Below, piece after piece: positions 45,571-55,944 of a stretch of 64,000 bases of DNA. This stretch comes from Sarcocystis neurona (taxonomy: Eukaryota > Apicomplexa > Conoidasida > Eucoccidiorida > Sarcocystidae). The stretch is from positions 2,666,212-2,730,211 of the forward strand of contig KL647290.1 in the NCBI GenBank assembly GCA_000727475.1, given 5' to 3'. The translations under genes and the position numbers were made by a program. The notes beneath the pieces are model-generated. The model saw only the letters and a program-made list of their open reading frames with translations. It made no database searches and was not told the DNA's origin. The number at the start of each line of letters is the position of its first letter. The stretch's first letter is position 1.

Positions 45571-45920
45571 AAGTAGCATTCGACCAGACAGCTTATTAAC
45601 GCACAGTATAATCAACGTGTGTGAAGCAATAAAGTACTCAATGATGTAACGCTGTCGCAGATCTATGCGCACGCCGGATATTTAACAGCAGGACTTTGAG
45701 TCCCGCGTGAATCTGTTAGACACCTCACACAGAACAACAGCAGCCGCGTTACAGAAGGGAAACACAAGATCGAATCGTACACGGTGATGATACGACCGTC
45801 GCTCCCTTCCTTTGCGCTCTACTACTCCGCTTTTCTCCGCGTAAATGCTTCTGTTCGTTCTTTTTCCTTCTTCATCGTGCCTTTCTCTTTTTCTTCAAAA
45901 GTCATCTCCTGTTTTTACAG
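45571..45920. other. Short ordinary stretch, no gene seen
   Basis: No ORF of note; pyrimidine-rich at its right end, leading into an acceptor at 45920. Confidence 0.35.
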
Positions 45921-46339
45921 ATGAGCCGCGAAAAGGAGAAACCAGTGGAAAGGTGCCTCAGTCTCCCTTAGCCACTCTTGTGATACGGAGTTCATCATTT
46001 TCTCCCTTCCCTGAGTCTTCTGCTTCCTTCTCAGTGCATCAGGTGTTGTTTGTTCTCAGCTCTGCAGCCACCGCGACGTTGCACGGGCTGCTACAGCAAC
46101 AGCAGCTTTTAGTGAGCCACCTGCAACAACAAAAGGAACCGGAGTACAGCGAAAAGTATCAAAGCAACCGACTCATGGCAGTGGAGTGGGCACGTAGTAG
46201 TCAATCCTCGGTGTCTACTCCACAGAATACTCGTACGGCACGGCTTCCAGCTAACTTTACAAACACATTTATTTACGTGTTCACTATACAAACCTGTATA
46301 TACGTGTATTGTAGGCTGGTCTCATTGTACGCTTACTAG
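45921..46339 (+). CDS. Candidate exon, unknown product
   Basis: Follows a good acceptor (CCTGTTTTTACAG). The frame reads DEPRKGETSGKVPQSPLATL, FPESSASFSVHQ, a Gln-rich LLQQQQLLVSHLQQQKEPE and LMAVEWARSS. A donor CATCAG|GTGTTG near 46043 and the loss of normal composition after about 46260 suggest the true exon is shorter than the open frame. No family recognised. Confidence 0.35.
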
Positions 46340-47239
46340 GGCATCGAAATGTGGCGTAATGCTTCGTGTTCGTACACACACGTATACGTATATATATATA
46401 TATATGTATATCATTATCTATCTACCTATCTATCGATCTACCTATCTCTCTCTCCATATATATATATATGTATATGTATACACACGTATATATATACATA
46501 TATGTATATATGTACGTATACGCACATATACAAATACAGGTTTACGTATGCGTACGTCAAAGGGCTTACACATCGAAGTGCGGCAGTGAGCCTCATGCGA
46601 ATGGTGTGCGCGCCTGCGAACATCGTGAACATATACATATATATATATACTGTTTATGTATAGGTGAAGATATATATATATATAATATGTGTTAGTAATT
46701 CCAGTTCTGAACCCATCTGTGTGTGTATACAGGTACACATAGGGTGTGGTACACCGCACACACCTCTGGTCACCTACACGTGGACACATATGCGCGTATC
46801 GTGACTTGGTTCAGTATTCCTATGTACACGCGTATTTACACGCATATGTACATGAGCAGACAATCTCCTATACCTAATCAGTATACACGTACATACATGT
46901 GTCGGCTCATAAAAGTTAAAAAATACATACATATACGTTCATACGTGTACGCCTGTACGCAAGTGGAAAAGCGCGTGCGTACTCAGACGTGTGGCTAGAA
47001 AGCTGAAGTTTGGGAAATTCAACAATGAACTGCGGAAAGGAAGCTTTTGTAACGGCGACGCAGAGCAACTCCCTCTGGACGCGATGTCTTCACAGCACAA
47101 AAGAGAGAGATTGTGAATATTTATTCACGCCTCGACCGCTCTACAACCGCATACACTCGTGCACCTTTCTAAAGAAGCCCGATTACAGCTCTGCGCCACC
47201 ACACACAGAAATCCACCTCTAGACGCTCACATCCACATC

Positions 47240-47270
<31 letters not shown>

Positions 47271-48174
47271 ACACACAAATATCTAAGTACACCTGTATTC
47301 AAGACGTGCATATTCATATCCATATACAAGTATTCGTATATATGAGAATATGTGTCTTTTTTTCTCTGTCTCTCCCTCTCTACACATCTGTGTATTCACA
47401 CAGATACTACATATGCACCTGTGTACCCGTGTGTGTGCACGCGCATATACCCAGTGCGCACATACATATACACCTACAGATACATACACACATATATATG
47501 CACGTATCCAGAGAAAAGGTGCCGAACGAACAGCTGTACCGCTCTACAGTACCGTGTGTTTTTCATTTCTTATCCGACGAACGCGGACAGACTTTGTATC
47601 CACATGCACCCCTTGCAGACATATATACAAGTCCACGCCCATGCGATTCCATCGATAATACATACCCCCTCGCGTTATACGCCCTTGTACCAGCCAGTTT
47701 CCTTGTCCACTCCTACTTTCCTGTGCAAGCCAGTGCGTAGGTGTATCTACGTGTAGGTGACTAGCGCAGACGCAAAGACAGACTATCTAATTATAAATCG
47801 ACTCCCCATACATCGACGTCGACGTACGTACAAACCTGCCGAGGCGCGTCTACCTATAAAAATACGACTCACCTTCTTGTCGTTCTCTCTCTTCATCTGT
47901 TTTAATACATATCCACACGTTTGCCACACACGTATATACACGTGGATGTCTACCTGCCAATATATATGCAAATAACCTAGTCCAGGAACTTACTATATGT
48001 ACACGTGGACTACGCGTCGCTGTACTGGACTACACTGCTGCGCTGTGCCTGCCCAGGAGGACGTTTGCACACACACGTACACACGCACACACAAACAAAC
48101 ACAGGCACGTACAAACACACGCGCACAGAAAAGATAAAAAAGTTGTTTTGGTTTCCGCAGTTGAAGGAACTTAC
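46340..48174. repeat. TA and TG microsatellites with an (AC)n run
   Basis: TA runs at 46388-46405, 46456-46500, 46632-46650 and 46670-46684; a pure AC run at 47238-47268. A small normal-looking ORF at 47010-47222 (+) has no domain. A last LSM8 exon might lie here on the minus strand, but I could not find it. Confidence 0.6.
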
Positions 48175-48253
48175 GGGCTTCAGAGGAGCTGCACGAACGG
48201 AGGAGAGGCGGATGCTCGCGTCGACCTCCACGTCAATCTCACCCACCACCGCA
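48175..48253 (-). CDS. LSM8: LSM8, exon 3
   Basis: LSM8 is the subunit that distinguishes the nuclear Lsm2-8 ring, which binds the 3' end of U6 snRNA, from the cytoplasmic Lsm1-7 ring. After the acceptor GACTGTAG this exon completes the split Ile codon and reads AVVGEIDVEVDASIRLSSVR then AAPLKP, matching the family's VAVIGEIDEExDxxxDLxxxRAxPL. A perfect donor CCC|GTAAGT ends it in phase 0; if not spliced, the frame continues with unrelated residues, so a very short last exon is expected to the left. Confidence 0.9.
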
Positions 48254-50529
48254 CTACAGTCATCGCACGGTCAGCAGCACAGCAAGAGACATAGACGCAC
48301 AGAGAACTCTTCCAACAAGAGCAGCAGCAACTGCGGCCTGCTGCGGTGCAGCAGCACAGAAGCACATGCAGCAGTAGCTTACAACACAGTATTTCAACAA
48401 CAGCAGCAGCAGCAGCTACATACACACACGCACATCCTGGAGTATAACGACAGCAAGTATAGCAACAGCACCAACAGGAGCAACTGCGGACTGCAGGGTT
48501 GCATTAGAAACCGGATAGAGGCGCATGCAGCGGGGAAGGAGATAGAATAGGAACAGCAACAGGTGACGCGCAGCAACAACATCAGTCTTTTAGGAGGATT
48601 CGCAGGACCAGCAGAAGTGAGACAGCAGCAGTAGCGAACGAAGGAGCAGCAGCAGACGAACTGCAGTGGCTGTACGCACCGGTGCTTGAACAGGAGGAAA
48701 GAAGGACATAGCAGCAGCTGACACAATGAGCGACAGCAGGTGAATCGGAGCCGTCGAGATACAGACGCGGCAGCAGGCCAGCAGCATCAACCGTTACATA
48801 CTTGTACGTGTGGCAGACACACAGCAGCAGCGAGAAGCCACTAGCAACACGTGTGGCAGCAGCAACTGCAGACACAGAACCGCAACATCACCACCAGCCA
48901 AAAAACAGACACGGGGCAGACACAAGTAGCAGCAGTAGCACAAAGAACGCAGCACCACAGACCCTGATCCAGCACGACGCAGAGCGCACCGCGAGCTGCG
49001 CGTGAACCGCATCTCACGCCAACAGCAACCCCTAGCAGGTTAACAACGGCGCCGCGTTGTGCAACGCCGCAGCAGACCTACAACAGCTGCGACATAAAGG
49101 TGACGGCGATCGCAGAGGCGCGGCGACATCTCGGCTGTCCATTAGCAGCTACACAACAGCAATGGAGGCTGCGTTGTGCAACAACACTAGCAGCAGTGAC
49201 TGCACTGCTTGAACATGAAGTAAGTCCACATCAAGACCAGCGGCAGCAGCAGGTGCCAGCGGAGCAGCAGCAACCGCTGCAGGAACGGCAACTGTAATAA
49301 CGACATACGAAAGCGTGCTCGTACCGTATGTTTTCTTCTATCTCTGGCAGAAGTTTCATAAAACCCCAAGGAGTATTTGACGACAGCCGTGACCCAGAGA
49401 GGTAGACGACACGTCCACCTGTCTGTCTACACTACGATACTTTGCCACCACTTTCGCATCTGTCTATTTCTACGCTTCTGCCTGTGGCCTCTGTCCTTTT
49501 CTTGCGGATAAACTACAGATCAGCGCTTGATCGAAGCCCGCCTCTTTACGGCTCTGTCTCTGTCCTATCCGCTGTGGCTCTCTCTGCAGCTCTCCCCCCG
49601 CCTTCTCCTCTCTGTATCTGCCAACTGTTCAGCACTGGGCCGACCAACTTTTTATTGTGTGCTACTGTGTGCCTGCGGAAGGCGCAGCCGCAGGCGCTTC
49701 GCTCTGGATCGCCGTACGCTTCTCGACTACCTCTGCACGAGGTTTATGGATATTTGTACTTCACTGCACAAGAACCGCAGCACATTTGCTGCTCTGTGTA
49801 GACACCGACCGCTCTTCATCATCTCCGCTGATCCTACCCTTTCCCTCTCTCCACTCTGCTGTCCACGCCATCCGTTCCTACACTTGAAATCTGAGTTCCC
49901 TAAGCAACCTTCTATGTGGTCTCTCGCTCTTTACACGACTGCCTTCTTGTCTGCACGAGCCGTCAATCTCTCTGTCTTGGCAGAATACCAGCACCTCGCT
50001 TCCTTACACGCATGTCTTTTGGTCAGTGCACAATCAATCCATCTCTCGACGACCTATACAACGGTACCCCTCCTCCTCTGGGACCCTTGTGCGTCGGCAC
50101 AGGGTCTCGAGTGTCGTCCTTCTACTGGGCTACGTCGCCGGCATGTGCACGCAGAGCTGTATCTTTCCGCCTCGGCTTTTTACGTCCTCCAGAGACTTCA
50201 CAAACGAACAGAACTGCAGCCGTTTCTTTGTCGCCGCGCCGCGCGCGTCTTTTTCCTCCTCACAGTCCTGTTTCTACACTTGCAGACGCCAACATATATA
50301 CATATATGTATATATGAGGTCATCAGAGAAGAGCCCGGCAACGATTTGCCCCGAAAGCAGGCTGCAACGATCCAGCGCCACCATCCATGCAGACAGATAC
50401 ACTCGTACATTCGTACACGTCCACACGTACACAGACTCACATTTATATACGAGGGGCCTACACACATTAAAACAAATCCTCGAATAGGAATCTCTGAGTT
50501 TGTGTTGAGAAGACCATGCGGGGACGTAC
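48254..50529 (-). other. LSM8 intron 2
   Basis: 2276 bp from donor CAT|GTACGT to acceptor CTGTAG on the minus strand. It contains a CAG(+)/CTG(sense) tract (48300-49310) and a long open frame on the opposite strand (49527-50288). Confidence 0.85.
48290..49310. repeat. CAG(+) tract in an LSM8 intron
   Basis: Interrupted CAG units on +, hence CTG on the LSM8 sense strand. ORFs on both strands are repeat-driven. Confidence 0.8.
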
Positions 50530-50624
50530 ATGTTGTCTCCGCGTATGAGGTACAAGCCAAGCGCGATTTGTTCGACGGCGGCGTCTGCGCTGTACACTCG
50601 TTCTTCGCACTGCGAGAGGATTAA
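49527..50624 (+). CDS. Long ORF inside LSM8 intron 2 on the opposite strand, possible cyclin-like
   Basis: 365 open codons (49527-50624), of which about 49650-50288 has normal composition and no trinucleotide runs. Features: a Leu-rich start, RRTLLDYLCTRFMDICTSLH, LNLSVLAEYQHLASLH-type helices, then HAELYLSASAFYVLQRLHKR, ELQPFLCRRAARVFF and LLTVLFLHLQ. The last part has the spacing of a cyclin-box helix (Leu/Ala helix ending in a short-basic turn, then an Arg-containing helix), which is only a guess. After 50288 the frame enters TA repeats and then the antisense of LSM8 exon 2, so a true gene would splice out before that. It could also be chance. Confidence 0.3.
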   Translation: MIEARLFTALSLSYPLWLSLQLSPRLLLSVSANCSALGRPTFYCVLLCACGRRSRRRFALDRRTLLDYLCTRFMDICTSLHKNRSTFAALCRHRPLFIISADPTLSLSPLCCPRHPFLHLKSEFPKQPSMWSLALYTTAFLSARAVNLSVLAEYQHLASLHACLLVSAQSIHLSTTYTTVPLLLWDPCASAQGLECRPSTGLRRRHVHAELYLSASAFYVLQRLHKRTELQPFLCRRAARVFFLLTVLFLHLQTPTYIHICIYEVIREEPGNDLPRKQAATIQRHHPCRQIHSYIRTRPHVHRLTFIYEGPTHIKTNPRIGISEFVLRRPCGDVHVVSAYEVQAKRDLFDGGVCAVHSFFALRED

Positions 50625-50698
50625 GTTGGTACTCTGGTCGAAGCCCTTTAACGTCCCGACAAAAATTCTTCCGTCCGCGGTGACCACCTGCACCTTCT
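50530..50698 (-). CDS. LSM8: LSM8, exon 2 (Sm core)
   Basis: 169 nt reading KVQVVTADGRIFVGTLKGFD, QSTNLILSQCEERVYS and VEQIALGLYLIRGDN. These are the Sm1 motif (DGRxxxGxLxGFDxxxNLIL) and the Sm2 motif (GLYLIRGDN) with LSM8-type spacing. Acceptor TTTTTTTGCAG, donor AACAT|GTACGT. It takes phase 1 from exon 1 (giving Gln) and leaves phase 2. Confidence 0.96.
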
Positions 50699-53103
50699 CT
50701 GCAAAAAAAGTCGTCGCATCAGATTATCACTCGGGCTGCCCCCAGTTTCATCGTAGACTCACTCGCACGGACCACCGTTGCTGCGCCCCTGCCTCGTTTT
50801 GTTCTTCACAGGCACGCAAAAAAAGGCGGACCTCTTTAGGACGATGCAGCGGCATACACACACGCTTTCGTCTATCTCCCACCGCGAAGACAGCAGCTGC
50901 TCCGCCTGCTAGAACACGGGCGACCAGCAGCACCACGTCTATTCACAGGGCGACCTCGCGGCTCTCTTCGTGCCGCTACGGGGGTGCACAGACACGTACA
51001 TGCGGACAATTCGACAAAGACGCTTCGCAAGCTAGTGCGTACTGTCTGGTCACGCACAGCGAAGCGTGCCTGTTCCTCAGTTGACTGTGACAACAGGCAG
51101 GATTAGGAGACAACAAGACCTGCAAGACGCCGCAAGCGTATGCAGGCGACTCCCCTTGGCAGGCAGGTGGCGGAGGGCCGTGGGGGAGGGGATTACACGT
51201 GGGGCTGCGAGCACAACGAAAAACAGCGGCTGTGAAGGCACCTGCAGCCTCGGGACTGCTGTGCACGGGGGCCCATGCAGAGTGGGCACAGAGACGAAGA
51301 GAGAGACAGACCCCCAGCGGGGGACACAGAGGGAGAAAAATGGAGACACCGAGGAAGTGCGAGATAGAGGAGAAAATGAGACGAGTCACATGAGTGAATC
51401 CTGCGCCGTCCTACGTTGCGTAATACAAAGATGTGTGCTACCTACCGTATGCATGTCTGCCTCTGTGTGTGTGCACGTTTCCCACGGAAGCTATTCAAAT
51501 TTCGATGCCAAGTGTGGTAGTGTGCGTGGACGTCTGTAAATACCTAAGCGCAACAAGTATACCGACCACCCCATAAACGTAGCCACATGTACACACGCAC
51601 GTACACATACACACAAGCACGCAGACGTACCTAGAGCCCGTATGCATACGATTATACAGGAGTACACAGACGCACATGGCTGGAACATTTCGGAAAGTTG
51701 GACACGTAGGTGCACGTAGGTGCCTTCCCCTAAAATGCTGCTACCTCCACACTTCTACACAATGTGGGCATGTACACAGATACACACACATACGCAAACA
51801 CATGTATATATGTGTGGGTTAGTCTAGTCTGTAGACACACAAAAGCAGGCGCACACACCCAGGTGGGCGTGTGTTTTGGGTCCGCCTGCAGAGGGCAGTG
51901 GAGTTGTAGTGTTCCGTCACGGTCGCGAGGGGCCGCACCGGAGAATATACGTATACACGTAGTCTCCTGGCCTGTGTCTCGGTGGCTACACACGTGCAGG
52001 AGTCCCTCTCTCTATACGTACATCTCTACGTACTACCTCCTTTTCAGCACGTGAAAATCTTTCAGGACACTACTTCTGTCCACACTTTTCATCTTCCCTC
52101 TCTACTCACATACGTATTATGTATATGTATCTCTCTGCCTATTCCCGCCTATACATCTTCGTATCTGCACACAAATACGGTTGTGCACCTGTCTGTGTGT
52201 GTGTGTGTGTGTGTCCCTCTCTCTATGCAAATCTCTCTGTCCCCTTTACGCGTGAAAATATGCGTCCGTCCCTCTCTCTGTGTGTGTCTCTTGGAACAGG
52301 TGTCTCTCGCTGTCTACACGGAAATCCTCTCTGCAGCTGCAGATACAAATTCTACGTGTGTGTGGACTACTCTCTCTGCGCGTCTTCAAGTAGACGCGTG
52401 CGTCGGGAGATCTCCGTCGCGTGGGAGCGCCTTACGCACCGCATCCCGACGCCCACGCGCTGCGCAGAAAGGAATGCACGCCCGTATATCTGAAACGCTG
52501 TTCATTTTGAACTCTTCGGACATTCCTATCAAACAACAATTTCTACACACATACAAATATACATATATATATATATATAGGGATATATGAAGAGGGAGAG
52601 AGAGATACCGACAGACAGACAGACACACAGAGAGGTATAAACAGCCATGTACGTCACTGTCAATATGCGCCTTGCTCTGTGTGTGTGTGTGTGCGAATGT
52701 GTGGGTGTGGGTGGGATGTGTTGGACGTGTAGTGTATATATGCATCGAAGTGTACATACACCCGGCTTCCATTATGCGTCATTCGTTGGAGGTAGTAGAG
52801 AGAGAAGCAACACATAGATGAAGGCAGAGAAGTTGCACACGTGGGCACTTGCAGATATGTACTTCTGATTGAATTACCCGGTTAAACTCTCTGTAGCCCT
52901 CATACACAAACGCATGCGTATGTGTGTGCTCTCTTCAAGCATGCACACAGCATCAGAATAATCTATCCATCTACCAGTCTATCTATTGTCTATCTATCTA
53001 TCTTCTCTATCTCTCTTGTCTATTTATCTATCCTATCTATCTATCTGTCCATCTATCCCTATCTACCTATCTGTCCATCTATCTCTATCTATCCACCTGT
53101 CTG

Positions 53104-53142
<39 letters not shown>

Positions 53143-53472
53143 ACCTTTCTTCTTTACGTCTAAACGCACGTGCGTGTAGGTCCAGGTCCAGTAGCTACCT
53201 ATTTACCTTTTTCTCTCTCTCTGTCTACACGTACGTACATTACACACACACACACACACACACGCACACACCCACAATCACAAACTGCCACACACAGACG
53301 CTTGTGCAGTAGACAGGCAGGCACGCGCCTTCTCACTTTAGAGAGCACATCTACATCTATAACTGCAGGGAAGAAATGTCTTCTCGTGGGCAATGTACTA
53401 CTGGCAGCAAGCGTGGTCGACGCGACGAAGAAGGAGCCTGTGTGGCTGCACAGCAGGACGGGAAAAACTTAC
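50699..53472 (-). other. LSM8 intron 1
   Basis: 2774 bp, GTAAGT donor. ORFs in 50530-51540 on + and minus are shadows or weak. It contains TG/AC stretches and the CTAT/TA block at 52960-53140. Confidence 0.85.
52960..53142. repeat. CTAT tetranucleotide and (TA)n microsatellite
   Basis: CTAT/CTGT/CATC-type units from 52966 to about 53105, followed by a pure TA run to 53138. Confidence 0.9.
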
Positions 53473-53503
53473 GCTCGGTGAGAGTCTGCAGCACCTGCGC
53501 CAT
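53473..53503 (-). CDS. LSM8: LSM8, exon 1
   Basis: 31 nt: ATG at 53503, MAQVLQTLTE and one base, ending at GAGC|GTAAGT. Joined to exon 2 it gives VLQTLTEQKVQVVTADGR, which aligns without gaps to the N-terminal helix and first strand of LSM8 proteins. Longer ORFs on either strand over this place (53376-53726 plus, 53469-53987 minus) are shadows. Confidence 0.88.
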
Positions 53504-54695
53504 GTCGTGTGATGGCAAGGCGAGAAGGAGAGGTCGACGAAGCGGAAAAACAGAAAAAGAGGAAGAAAGGAGAAAGGAAGTTTTTGCACTGCAGAGACGA
53601 AAACGATGCAAAAAAAATCAGAGTGACAATTCGAAAGCGCGGGAGGCGAGGACGACGGTCGTGAAGTGGCAAGAGAGTGAACAGGGCAGCAAAAAGTGCG
53701 GGGTCGTCGAAGCCTGTCGCGGTTGATGTGACTTGCCGGGGAAGAGACGAAGAGAGAAAAAAGGCGTGCCTAGAAAGAGAGAAGACAAGACATGGAGAAG
53801 AAGGCAAAGCAGAGGAGGCGCCCACACGGACGGGATCCCTAACTTGTGGATAAATCAGAATGAGCAGGGGACAAGAGCGGTGGGGGGACGGAACGCAGCA
53901 CATACCACGAGTCACTTTCGCGGAAGAACAGCGAAGAATTATAGTTCGCGGAGTGTGGAGCACAAAACGACTATCGCACAAACACACAAAGAGGTCGAGG
54001 AAAACGACAACACAGAAGAAAACCAGCTGCGTGGTCGGGAAACAAGAAGACGTCTGCTGCCGAAGGAAGAGACTGCAGTCGACTGACGGGTTTCTGCAGG
54101 AGAAGGAACAATGAAAAAAATATTTACACGGAAGACGCCGTAGCCGTTCAATCTATCAGCGCGTAATCTAGGGAATTCGGCGCGTGAGGACGGAAGAATC
54201 AGGACAAAGTTTTCCCGTGCGAGGGACGGGGAGAAAATGGCGCGCTGACACCCTACGACTCTCTCAATCAAAAAAGGCGTAGGTGAAATCTTCTGTCTCT
54301 TCAGGCTTTCTTATTTTCGTCCTTCTTTTCTTTTTATGGCAATTTCTCTTGCTCTGTGCTGCCCCTTTGCTATCTCCTCCGGTCTTAATTCTTCCTTTTC
54401 TGCTCCTCCACACCCACGCCTCGATGTCCCTGCTTTTTGCGAAGGGACCTTCTCTCTTCGATTCTGTCCCTCTGCGTCACTTTTTCCCTTTTTTCCTTCT
54501 CTCTTCTGCCGCCCTGCCTGCGGAAGGGACGGCGGCGTCGCCCGTCAGTGACGATCCCTTCGGCCAACGGGTGTGAACAGGAAGAGAAGCCGTGGGAGAG
54601 CCTCCATGCAGAAGATGTGCGCGTGTGCGCGCTACATTTCCACACGTGTGTATATAGGCGCACAAATATAGAGTTGTATTCTTAGAGCCGGGCAC
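53504..54695. other. Upstream of LSM8, no supported gene
   Basis: Pyrimidine-rich on the LSM8 sense strand close to the start codon. A + region at 54283-54560 has C/T-rich ORFs with signal-peptide-like Leu/Phe runs, then SPVSDDPFGQR before a GTGTGA donor; not convincing enough to call. Confidence 0.35.
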
Positions 54696-54881
54696 ATGGA
54701 TTTCTACGTCTACGAGCACCCAAAATTAGTGCAAGACGATGTGGACTTGTGCGCGCGCGGTAACAAGAATGTTTTCCGAATATATACAAGCGTATATGCA
54801 GGCGTGCTAGTGGACAGACAGTATAAACTTGTAAGACACTGGTCAAACTTGCGTCTGAGTATGAATTTTCCCAGTGTGTAG
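54696..54881 (+). other. Unassigned short ORF
   Basis: MDFYVYEHPKLVQDDVDLCA, then RGNKNVFRIYTSVYAG; ordinary composition over 61 codons with no domain. May be a small exon. Confidence 0.25.
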
Positions 54882-55219
54882 AAGGACAGGTGAACTGCTG
54901 CTGTCGTCGCCCAACTTCGACCGCTACGGGGCTCGAAAGCCATTTGCCCCCAGAGATACGACAGGACTATGTTTGATGGCGTACTTGGTGTTTCAGCACA
55001 GGGACCGAATTGTCAAATGATGACAACGTCGTTCTAAAGAACTAAACGGCTTTTCAAAAGATGAGAGCTTCGTTCTGCGTCAAACGAGGCAACTGCCGCT
55101 AACTTTACACGGAAATATTAGCTAACTTCGACGGAGGCGTTAACAGAGAGGTGAGGCGCTGAAGGACACCATTTGCCTCTTAGCAAGCTTTCCATTTTCT
55201 GCGAGATAAGGCAGAAAAT

Positions 55220-55678
55220 ATGAATGCCCTCGTATTCGAAGTGAGAGCAGGTCAAAGGAAACGGCTACACCGGCGCGAAACCTACACAAAATATACACGA
55301 AAACATAAACCTATGTGTCACGCAGACATACAAATATTTCTACAGACGGGTGTCACTTCACCTGTCCTCGTTTTGGGGCAAAGGTACGCTCTCTGGGCTC
55401 TACCGGAAGGAAGCGATGCCCCGCTCATACGCGTGTGCACCGCACCGTTTGCGCATTCTTCAACCTCCCACCACGGCAAAGACGAGTTCTGTGACAGTAG
55501 GCGTGTTATATACAGTTGGAGCCGACAGACACAATACCTTTCCTCTGGCAAATTTAAAAGAGAGCACTCTATCATCTGGAACGGTAAGACGACAGCGACG
55601 GGGAAGTCCCACGCGACAAAATTTTTCTCTCTAGGCAGCGAAGAAGTGGAGGCCCTTTCAAGTTACTGCATTTCGTGA
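55220..55678 (+). CDS. Unknown ORF of 152 codons
   Basis: Begins MNALVFEVRAGQRKRLHRRE and reads ordinary composition to FFSLGSEEVEALSSYCIS. It lies in repeat-poor DNA. The minus strand is open over part of it (55318-55575). Coding-like sequence continues beyond its stop in other frames to 55944, so this may be an exon of a longer + gene. No family recognised. Confidence 0.35.
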   Translation: MNALVFEVRAGQRKRLHRRETYTKYTRKHKPMCHADIQIFLQTGVTSPVLVLGQRYALWALPEGSDAPLIRVCTAPFAHSSTSHHGKDEFCDSRRVIYSWSRQTQYLSSGKFKREHSIIWNGKTTATGKSHATKFFSLGSEEVEALSSYCIS

Positions 55679-55944
55679 AAGAGCAGGACTATAAAGCAGA
55701 GGACAGCTTTTTGCTCAAAGGGGACTACGAATGGGACGGACGGAGGAAATCTATGACCCGGGAGACACGAAGCTCACGGGTCCCAAAGAAGACACACGGT
55801 CGAAAGGGAGTCCCAAGCCTGAACAAAGTAAACAACTGCATGACCAGTGTGAAAACGAGAAAAGACACGACAATAAACGCAGGTGCGAAGAGGACGGGGG
55901 GAGAAAAAGGGCAAACCTATGTTGATGTTATCTGTGAGGTATAG
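55679..55944 (+). other. Lys/Arg-rich coding-like stretch in two frames
   Basis: Frames ending at 55925 (MGRTEEIYDPGDTKLTGPKE and a charged tail) and 55944 both look protein-like. Neither can be preferred; may belong to the ORF at 55220. Confidence 0.25.

Noticed and set aside
50976..51539. ORFs on both strands next to LSM8 exon 2
   Set aside because: They lie in LSM8 intron 1 and show no domain or consistent composition.
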